From contig JAKALV010000181.1 of NCBI GenBank assembly GCA_021824055.1, positions 1 through 6,671 of the forward strand: DNA of 6,671 nucleotides, given 5' to 3'. This DNA comes from Acidobacteriota bacterium (GTDB lineage Bacteria; Acidobacteriota; Vicinamibacteria; Vicinamibacterales; SCN-69-37). Shown here in pieces: positions 1-5,296 of the stretch. The notes below the pieces were generated by a model. It saw only the letters and a list, made by a program, of their open reading frames with translations, was not told where the DNA came from and ran no database searches. Numbering within the stretch: the stretch's first letter is position 1; each line of letters starts with the position of its first letter. The position numbers were made by a program, and so were the translations under genes.

Positions 1-151
1 CTTTGCGGATCTCGAGCGGACCCGATTCGATCGGCACGAGCCGGGCGATCGGCGCATCGCGATCGAGCACCGTCAACGTGCGGCCCTTTCGGACGGTCCG
101 CAGGTGCTGGCTCAAGTGCGCCTTCAGGTCCGCGATGCCAACGGTCTTCAT
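1..151 (-). CDS. Type II toxin-antitoxin system antitoxin, Phd/YefM (VapB-like) family, partial
   Basis: The first 50 codons of a small antitoxin are visible; the C-terminus is cut by the left window edge. The translation begins MKTVGIADLKAHLSQHLRTV and continues with VLDRDAPIARLVP near residues 28-40. This is the classic Phd/YefM N-terminal fold: a short strand and a helix that positions residues for transcription, a basic turn (RKGRT), then the 'x-V-x-D-R-D-x-P-I-A-R-L-V-P' hairpin. Family members bind and neutralise a cognate toxin through their C-terminal tail and repress their own operon through this N-terminal dimer domain. The toxin, often a PIN-domain VapC-type RNase in this subgroup, would lie just off the left edge. 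An in-frame ATG also exists at 157, but the promoter geometry (-10 ending at 158) puts the predicted transcript start on the A of the ATG at 151, so I chose 151. No Shine-Dalgarno sequence is seen. The family call is firm; the toxin type is inference. Confidence 0.88.
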   Translation of the reverse strand, partial: MKTVGIADLKAHLSQHLRTVRKGRTLTVLDRDAPIARLVPIESGPLEIRK

Positions 152-153
152 GG

Positions 154-171
154 TCATATGATAGTCATGAC
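154..171. promoter_or_regulatory. Paired palindromic operator candidate for antitoxin autorepression
   Basis: Two perfect 8-bp palindromes sit side by side: TCATATGA at 154-161 and GTCATGAC at 164-171, sharing the half-site TCAT. Their centres are 10 bp apart, about one helical turn, so two dimers could bind the same face of the DNA. The first overlaps the -10 element and the second lies in the spacer of the antitoxin promoter. Phd and YefM are known to repress their operons by binding adjacent short palindromes cooperatively, so this fits an autoregulatory operator. Binding itself is inferred. Confidence 0.5.
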
Positions 172-186
172 AGGTCACCGAGTAAA
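158..186 (-). promoter_or_regulatory. Putative sigma-70-type promoter of the antitoxin gene, leaderless geometry
   Basis: On the minus strand, TTTACT (186-181, 4 of 6 consensus matches for -35) is followed by a 17-base spacer and TATCAT (163-158, 5 of 6 matches for -10). Counting six bases past the -10 places +1 at 151, exactly the A of the ATG that starts the antitoxin. This would give a leaderless mRNA, which agrees with the absence of a Shine-Dalgarno sequence. Motif positions are read directly; transcription from here is inferred. Confidence 0.5.
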
Positions 187-246
187 GCGCCCCGCGGCAC
201 CGTGCGGCAGTCGCCGCGACCCGGCGGGGACGTAGCATCGCTGTGC

Positions 247-1065
247 ATGAGCGTCATCAGGATTGAAGACGGCCACGATGCCCGCCTGGCCGATTACGCC
301 GGCGTTGTCCGGCCCGCGCGGCTCCGCGACCGCGGCCTGCTGATTGCCGAGGGGCGCTTTGTCGTGCGCCGGCTGCTCGACGCCGGGCGAATCCGCGTGC
401 GGTCGCTGCTGCTCAATGACGCGGCGCTGAAGGGTCTCCGCGACGTTCTCAACCGCGTCGACTCGGGTCTCGACGTTTACGTCGCGTCGCCCGACGTCAT
501 CACGGCCGCCACCGGGTTCAACATGCATCACGGGTGCCTGGCCCTTGCCGAGCGGCCGGCCGGGCTGGCGATGGAATCCGCGCTGGCAACCAGCCGGTTC
601 GTGGCCGTTCTCGAACGTGTCGTGGACCCCGACAATGTCGGGTCCGTGTTTCGCAGCGCCGAGGCGTTCGGCGTCGACGCCGTCCTGCTCAATCCGGGCT
701 GCGGCGATCCGTTCTACCGCAAGGCGATCCGGACGTCGTCTGGCGCAGCGCTGGTGGTGCCCTTCGCGCCGGCCGAGCCCTGGCCGGATGCGCTCGATCA
801 GCTGCGGGCCGAAGGCTTTGTGGTCGTGGCGATGACGCCGGATCGCGGGGCGACCGATATTTCGGAGTTTGTCGGCACGGCCGCCGCCCGCGGTCGAGTC
901 GCCGTGCTGCTTGGCACGGAGGGGCAGGGCCTGACCGCCGAGGCGCTCGCGCGCGCCGATGTCCGGCTCCGTATTGCCATGAGCGGCGCGCTCGATTCGC
1001 TGAACATCGCGACGGCGGCCGGCATCGCGCTGCACCGGCTGCGGGAGGCCAGACAGTTGCGATAG
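247..1065 (+). CDS. SpoU/TrmH-family RNA 2'-O-ribose methyltransferase
   Basis: A 272-residue SPOUT-class enzyme that should transfer a methyl group from S-adenosylmethionine to a ribose 2'-OH of rRNA or tRNA in the cytoplasm. Residues about 25-105 match the SpoU substrate-binding domain (for example LIAEGRFVVRRLL at 32-44 and the GFNMHHGCLALAERP linker at 90-104). Residues about 117-268 form the trefoil-knot catalytic domain with all three motifs: motif 1 DPDNVGSVFRSAEAFG (127-142, Asn130 and catalytic-type Arg136), motif 2 GTEGQGL (223-229) and motif 3 MSGALDSLNIATAAGIAL (245-262, Asn253). Motif 3 reads Ile-Ala-Met where the family usually has Ile-Pro-Met. I chose the ATG at 247 because domain similarity starts soon after it; an upstream in-frame GTG at 202 would add 15 residues lying in the regulatory gap. 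It is transcribed divergently from the antitoxin and is 48 bases upstream of the propeller gene. The RNA target (23S rRNA or tRNA) cannot be told from sequence. Confidence 0.9.
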   Translation: MSVIRIEDGHDARLADYAGVVRPARLRDRGLLIAEGRFVVRRLLDAGRIRVRSLLLNDAALKGLRDVLNRVDSGLDVYVASPDVITAATGFNMHHGCLALAERPAGLAMESALATSRFVAVLERVVDPDNVGSVFRSAEAFGVDAVLLNPGCGDPFYRKAIRTSSGAALVVPFAPAEPWPDALDQLRAEGFVVVAMTPDRGATDISEFVGTAAARGRVAVLLGTEGQGLTAEALARADVRLRIAMSGALDSLNIATAAGIALHRLREARQLR

Positions 1066-1075
1066 GCCCGCGGGC
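1066..1075. repeat. 10-bp perfect palindrome directly after the methyltransferase stop
   Basis: GCCCGCGGGC begins on the base after the TAG stop. With no loop it is more like a protein-binding palindrome than a terminator: as RNA it could fold only a 3-bp stem with a 4-base loop, and the following TGTCTTCC is a poor U-tract. It lies about 27 bp upstream of the transcription start inferred from CATAAT. A chance palindrome in GC-rich DNA is quite possible. Confidence 0.25.
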
Positions 1076-1085
1076 TGTCTTCCGG

Positions 1086-1091
1086 CATAAT
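1086..1091 (+). promoter_or_regulatory. Possible -10 element for the BNR-propeller gene
   Basis: CATAAT matches the TATAAT consensus at 5 of 6 positions and is one of the few AT-rich patches in the region. It would place the transcript start near 1098, giving a leader of about 16 bases to the ATG at 1114. No convincing -35 is present at 16-18 bp (TAGGCC at 17 bp is poor; TTGCGA at 1057-1062 is 23 bp away), so either the promoter is weak or activator-dependent, or the gene is read through from the methyltransferase. Confidence 0.3.
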
Positions 1092-1103
1092 CTCTGCGTC
1101 GAT

Positions 1104-1108
1104 GGTGA
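1104..1108 (+). promoter_or_regulatory. Ribosome binding site favouring the ATG at 1114
   Basis: GGTGA is a five-base match to the extended anti-Shine-Dalgarno complement (GGAGGTGA) and ends five bases before the ATG at 1114. No comparable site precedes the upstream in-frame ATG at 1102. This supports 1114 as the start of the propeller gene, so that the protein begins MSKKILILL, a clean signal-peptide N-region. Confidence 0.45.
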
Positions 1109-1113
1109 CCCCT

Positions 1114-4100
1114 ATGTCAAAGAAGATCCTGATTCTGCTGACCCTGTGTTTCGGTGTGCTGAACGTGTCCGCGCAGGTCGCGCCGCCGGCCGCGAGTGAC
1201 CTCAACGCCTTCTTCAAGCCGGTGAAGTGGCGCTCGATCGGGCCGTTTCGAGGTGGCCGCGCCAACGCCGGCACCGGCGTCGTCGGCGACCCGAAGACGT
1301 ACTACATGGGCACGACCGGCGGCGGCGTGTGGAAGACCGGCGACATGGGCATCAGCTGGCGCAACGTGTCGGACGGCTATTTCAAGACCGGCACGATCGG
1401 CGCGATCGCCGTGGCCGAGAGCGATCCGAATGTCGTCTATGTCGGCACGGGCGAGCACGCCGTGCGCGGCGTCATGACGCACGACGGTGACGGCATGTAC
1501 CGATCGACCGATGCGGGCAAGACCTGGAAGAAGATCGGCCTCGATCTCTCGCAGCACATTGCGCGGATCGTCGTCGATCCGAAGAACCCGGATGTCGTGT
1601 ATGTCGCGGCGCAAGGCGCGCTCTACAGCCCGTCGCCGGAGCGCGGCGTCTTCAAGTCCACCGACGGCGGCGCGACCTGGAAGAAGGTCCTCTACGTCGA
1701 CGACAAGACCGGTGCTTCGGAACTGTCGATGGACGCCACCAACCAGCGGATCCTGTATGCCGCGATGTGGGAACACGGCCGGCTGCCCTGGAAGATCATC
1801 AGCGGCGGCCCCGGCAGCGGTCTCTACAAATCGACCGACAGCGGCGAGACCTGGGAAAAGATGACGAAGGGCCTGCCCGAGGAAATGGGCAAGATGGCGA
1901 TCAGCGTCAGCCGCTCGGATCCGGACAAGGTCTACGCGCTGATCGAGAGCGATTCGACCAAGGACGCGCGCGGCCTGTACGTGTCGAACAACGCGGGCAA
2001 GAGCTGGAGCCAGGTCACGAGCGATCCGCGCCTCGTGCAGCGCGCGTGGTACTACATCAAGCTGTTCGTCGACCCGAAGAACGAGAACACGATCTACGTG
2101 ATGAGCGCGCCCGCATTGCGCTCGAATGACGGCGGCAAGACCTGGGAAACCCTGTCGGGCACGCACGGCGATTTCCATGATCTGTGGATCAATCCCGACA
2201 ATCCCGGCAACTTCATCATCTCGAACGACGGCGGTTCGGCGATCACGTTCGACAAAGGCAAGAGCTTCAGCTCGGAGAACAACCTGCCGACGGGGCAGTT
2301 CTACCGCATCAACGTCGACAATCAGTTTCCGTACCGCATCTACGGTGGCCAGCAGGACAACACGTCGGTGTCGATCGCGAGCCGGGAGCTCGGCGCCGGC
2401 GGCATCACCGCGTCCGCCTGGACGTCGTCTGCCGGAGGCGAAAGCGCGTTTCTGGCGTTCGATCCGGACAACCCGCGATACGTGCTCGGCGACAGCTATC
2501 AGGGCACGATCGAAGTCATCGACACGAAGGCGACCGCCGGCACGAATATCATGGAGGCCCCGATCCAGTACCTCGGCATGGACGCCAAGGACATGAAGTA
2601 CCGCTACAACTGGAGCGCGCCCATCATCTGGAGCCGGCACGAGCCGAACACTTTCTATCACGGCGCGCAGTATCTGCTGAAGACCTCCGACATGGGCAAG
2701 ACGTGGAAGGAAGTGTCGCCCGATCTGACCCGCAACGAAAAAGACAAGCAGGGCAGAGGCGGCGGCCCGTACACCAACGAAGAGGTCGGCGTCGAAAACT
2801 ACGGGACGCTGACTTACATCGCGGAGTCGCCCAGCGAGAAGGGCGTGATCTGGACCGGCAGCGACGACGGCCTCGTGCAGTTGACGCGCGACGGCGGCGC
2901 CACATGGAAGAACGTCACACCGAAGGGGCTCGCGGAATGCCTGATCAACGCGATCGAGCTGTCGCCGTTCGACAAAGCCACAGCCTACATCGCGACGACG
3001 CGGTACAAGTTCAACGATCACAGGCCGGGTCTCTACAAGACCACCGACTACGGCGCCACCTGGATCGAAATTGACAACGGCATCCCCGGTAACGCGTTCA
3101 CCCGCGTCGTGCGCGAAGACGACATCCGGCGTGATCTGCTGTTCGCGGGAACGGAGCTCGGTGTCTTCATTTCGTGGAACGCCGGCAAGAACTGGTCGCC
3201 GTTCCAGCTGAATCTGCCGATCACGCCGATCAACGATCTGCGGATCCACAAGGGCAACCTCATCGCGGCCACATCAGGCCGGGGGTTCTGGATTCTCGAC
3301 GACCTGGCGCTGATCCGCCAGTACAAGGCCGACGCGCCCGCGTTCTCAATCTATCAGCCGGCCGGCGCGTATCTGGCCAACGGCGGCAGCGAGCTGGACG
3401 AGTCGAACGAGGAGTTCACCGGCGCGAACAAGTTCCGCGGCGTGAATCCCGCGAACGGCATCGTCCTCTACTACCATCTGCCGGAGCTGAAGAAGACCGA
3501 CGACATCACGCTCGAGATTGGGGGCGCCGACGGCAGGACGATTCGCACCTTCTCGTCGAAGAAGGCCGACGACGCCAAGAAATGGGATGGCGGCCCGTCG
3601 CCGGATCCGGTGCTGTCCAAGTCAACGGGTTTGAATCGATTCGTCTGGAACATGCGGTACCCGACCATCCCCGGCGTGCCCGGCATGTACATTGAGGCCA
3701 GCTACGACGGACACAAGGCGGTGCCCGGAACGTATCGGTTCACGTTGAAGATGGGCGACCAGAAGGTCGCGACGCAGGCGGAGATCCTGGCCAACCCGCT
3801 CTATCCGACCACTGCCGCGACGTACAAGGAATACGACGCCGTGATGTCGCGGATGGAAGGCGAGGTCACCGCAATGCACAAGGCGGTGAACAGCCTCTAC
3901 GGGAAGCAGACGCAGCTCGAAGCGCTCCTGAAATCGCTGCCCGCCGGCGACAAGTATGCCGCCGTCAAACGCGACGGCGACGCGCTCGTCAAGAAATTGA
4001 AGGCGTGGGACGAAGACATGGTCCAGCGCAAGTCGAGGGCCTATGACGACGTGGAGAACTTTCCGAACAAGTTCACGGCCAACTACCTGTTTCTTATCAA

Positions 4101-4275
4101 CCAGACGGAAAGCGACCTGCCGCGCGTCAATCAGCCGTCGCTCGATCAACTCGGCAAGATGACCGCCGAATGGTCCGCGCTGAAGGCCAGGTCGGATGAA
4201 ATGCTCAACAAGGACATTCCGGCCCTGAACAAGAAGCTGTGGGACGCCGGCGTGGGCGCGATCTGGAAGGATTGA
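1114..4275 (+). CDS. Secreted sortilin/VPS10-like BNR (Asp-box) beta-propeller protein
   Basis: A protein of about 1,053 residues (numbers here count from the alternative ATG at 1102, four codons earlier). Residues 5-24 are a signal peptide: Lys-Lys, a hydrophobic ILILLTLCFGVLNV core and a VSA|Q cleavage site. The mature part opens with the family hallmark WRSIGPFRGGR (43-53). Eleven Asp boxes (S/T-x-D-x-G-x-T-W type) start at 79, 135, 186, 244, 295, 341, 382 (degenerate), 528, 595, 647 and 691. They form two groups separated by a box-free stretch holding the family-typical YGGQQDN (414-420), and the propeller part ends at GRGFWILDD (727-734). A beta-rich domain with GLNRFVWNMRYP (843-854) and PGTYRFTLKMG (875-885) follows, then a helical, Lys-rich tail (about 905-1057). 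Such proteins are common in Acidobacteriota, Gemmatimonadota and Bacteroidota and are often labelled glycosyl hydrolase or VPS10-domain, but no catalytic residues can be assigned here and the substrate is unknown. There is no lipobox and no Por-type C-terminal sorting signal. Confidence 0.9.
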   Translation: MSKKILILLTLCFGVLNVSAQVAPPAASDLNAFFKPVKWRSIGPFRGGRANAGTGVVGDPKTYYMGTTGGGVWKTGDMGISWRNVSDGYFKTGTIGAIAVAESDPNVVYVGTGEHAVRGVMTHDGDGMYRSTDAGKTWKKIGLDLSQHIARIVVDPKNPDVVYVAAQGALYSPSPERGVFKSTDGGATWKKVLYVDDKTGASELSMDATNQRILYAAMWEHGRLPWKIISGGPGSGLYKSTDSGETWEKMTKGLPEEMGKMAISVSRSDPDKVYALIESDSTKDARGLYVSNNAGKSWSQVTSDPRLVQRAWYYIKLFVDPKNENTIYVMSAPALRSNDGGKTWETLSGTHGDFHDLWINPDNPGNFIISNDGGSAITFDKGKSFSSENNLPTGQFYRINVDNQFPYRIYGGQQDNTSVSIASRELGAGGITASAWTSSAGGESAFLAFDPDNPRYVLGDSYQGTIEVIDTKATAGTNIMEAPIQYLGMDAKDMKYRYNWSAPIIWSRHEPNTFYHGAQYLLKTSDMGKTWKEVSPDLTRNEKDKQGRGGGPYTNEEVGVENYGTLTYIAESPSEKGVIWTGSDDGLVQLTRDGGATWKNVTPKGLAECLINAIELSPFDKATAYIATTRYKFNDHRPGLYKTTDYGATWIEIDNGIPGNAFTRVVREDDIRRDLLFAGTELGVFISWNAGKNWSPFQLNLPITPINDLRIHKGNLIAATSGRGFWILDDLALIRQYKADAPAFSIYQPAGAYLANGGSELDESNEEFTGANKFRGVNPANGIVLYYHLPELKKTDDITLEIGGADGRTIRTFSSKKADDAKKWDGGPSPDPVLSKSTGLNRFVWNMRYPTIPGVPGMYIEASYDGHKAVPGTYRFTLKMGDQKVATQAEILANPLYPTTAATYKEYDAVMSRMEGEVTAMHKAVNSLYGKQTQLEALLKSLPAGDKYAAVKRDGDALVKKLKAWDEDMVQRKSRAYDDVENFPNKFTANYLFLINQTESDLPRVNQPSLDQLGKMTAEWSALKARSDEMLNKDIPALNKKLWDAGVGAIWKD

Positions 4276-5150
4276 ACCAGCCGGATGTTTCGGCCGAGTG
4301 GCGCCGAGCCCGCGCGGCCGCGCGGTTCTGGCCTTTCGGCGCCATGCGGACCGTGGAACGCCTGCGCGCGCGCACGACCCGCCCCTGCGTCGTCCACAGG
4401 CCCTTCGCGGGTTTCGAACTGTACCTGGACCTGTCGCGCTACGCGACCCAGGGTCTGCTGTATCTCGACGGTGAACATTTCGTGGCGGAACGGTCGCTGC
4501 TCGCGCGACTCGTCAAGCCGGGCATGCGGATCGTGGACGTGGGCGCGAACATCGGGTACTACCTGCTGCTGTTCGAGCAACTGGCCGGGCCGGAGGCGAG
4601 CATCGTCGCGATCGAACCCTCACGGGTGAATCTGGCCGAGCTGAAGCTCAACATCGAGCGCAACGGGCTTCGCAATGTTCAGCTGCACGAGGTGGCGCTG
4701 GGGAACAAATCCGGGGAGGCCTGGCTGGCGGAAAGCATCAACAGCTACGTCGTGCCGAACGGCGAAGGCTCGTACCGTGTGCCGGTGCAGACGCTCGATG
4801 AGCTGGTGATCGGGCGCGTGGATTTTCTCAAGATCGATGTCGACGGCTACGAGGGCGCGGTGCTCGACGGAGCCCGGCGCGTGCTCGAGCGCGATCGGCC
4901 CATCGTGTTTCTTGAATTTCATCCGCTGCTCGTCACGCCTTACGGGCACTCGTTCGCGTCGGTGCATACGCTGCTCAGCACGTTCTACACATCGATTGAG
5001 TACTACGACATTCCGTATCCCATGCCGGCGATACAACGGATCGGCGCGCGCTATTTCGGCGTCAACGGGTATCGACGCCTGCCGGGTCCGCCCGCCGCGC
5101 CGATGCACGAGGGCCGCGCGGAAGGAACGTTCTGGATCGCGTGTCAGTAA
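4239..5150 (+). CDS. FkbM-family SAM-dependent methyltransferase
   Basis: A Rossmann-fold methyltransferase of the FkbM (Methyltransf_21) family, which O-methylates sugars or polyketide-type hydroxyls in other bacteria. Numbering from the GTG at 4239 (303 residues): SAM-binding motif I VDVGANIGYY (99-108), acidic motif AIEPS with Glu126, the FkbM signature VDFLKIDVDGYEGAVLDGA (194-212) and VFLEFHP (223-229). The last 70 or so residues carry the usual aromatic C-terminal extension. No signal peptide or membrane segment is seen, so it should act in the cytoplasm. The start is unsettled: GTG 4239 overlaps the propeller gene by 37 bases, TTG 4272 overlaps its TGA stop, and ATG 4344 needs no overlap. 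None has a well-spaced ribosome site. I kept the longest because codons 4275-4343 have G or C in most third positions, as in real genes here. The tight same-strand junction implies co-transcription, probably with translational coupling. The methyl acceptor is unknown. Confidence 0.85.
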   Translation: MGRRRGRDLEGLNQPDVSAEWRRARAAARFWPFGAMRTVERLRARTTRPCVVHRPFAGFELYLDLSRYATQGLLYLDGEHFVAERSLLARLVKPGMRIVDVGANIGYYLLLFEQLAGPEASIVAIEPSRVNLAELKLNIERNGLRNVQLHEVALGNKSGEAWLAESINSYVVPNGEGSYRVPVQTLDELVIGRVDFLKIDVDGYEGAVLDGARRVLERDRPIVFLEFHPLLVTPYGHSFASVHTLLSTFYTSIEYYDIPYPMPAIQRIGARYFGVNGYRRLPGPPAAPMHEGRAEGTFWIACQ

Positions 5151-5296
5151 CGCCGCGGAAGGGAGGCGCCGTGAAGATGACGTCCTGATCGCGGCCCGCG
5201 TGGGCGGCGCCTGCGCCCTCGCGAGCGCGGGCCACGCGCAGAAGAGCAGCGCCGATATCGTCAATGATCGTGTCATGTCGCCTGGGGACCTCACCG
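5151..5296. other. Convergent intergenic gap with possible gene-start remnant
   Basis: This 146-base gap separates the convergent FkbM and M28 genes. It has no T-tract terminator in either direction; the only stem of note is CTGCGC/GCGCAG (5211-5216 with 5236-5241). On the plus strand a very strong ribosome site, AAGGGAGG (5159-5166), lies four bases before GTG 5171, but this frame stops after five codons (TGA 5186). A single-base shift at that point would join it to a frame reading LIAARVGGACALASAGHAQ, which looks like a signal peptide. On the minus strand an ATG at 5276 opens a frame starting MTRSLTISALLFCAWPALA, also signal-peptide-like. At most one of these can be real. I infer a decayed secreted-protein gene, with low certainty. 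Confidence 0.3.

Noticed and set aside
202..246. Upstream GTG start for the RNA methyltransferase.
   Set aside because: The 15 added residues are not family-like and lie in the divergent control region; the ATG at 247 begins just ahead of the domain.
175..1035. A 286-codon open frame on the minus strand opposite the RNA methyltransferase.
   Set aside because: It is low-complexity, rich in Arg, Gly and His, with no domain; the plus-strand SpoU motifs are complete.
1138..1152. Lipobox in the propeller protein's signal peptide (Leu-Thr-Leu-Cys).
   Set aside because: The residue before Cys is Leu, not Gly, Ala or Ser, and the hydrophobic core continues past it to a good VSA|Q cleavage site.
1117..3249. 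A 710-codon open frame on the minus strand opposite the propeller gene.
   Set aside because: Its translation is an Arg/Val/Asp-rich composition with no recognisable domain, and it mirrors the GC-rich codon pattern of the Asp-box gene, whose repeats and motifs are unmistakable. Such long antisense frames are expected in high-GC DNA.
5211..5241. Hairpin CTGCGC/GCGCAG as a bidirectional terminator for the convergent genes.
   Set aside because: The stem is only 6 bp around a 19-base interior that folds poorly, and neither side has a T-tract.
4620..5276. Full-length minus-strand gene beginning with the signal-peptide-like ATG at 5276.
   Set aside because: After about 42 codons it runs antisense through the well-supported FkbM gene and becomes compositionally featureless. 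Only the short part in the gap could be a remnant.
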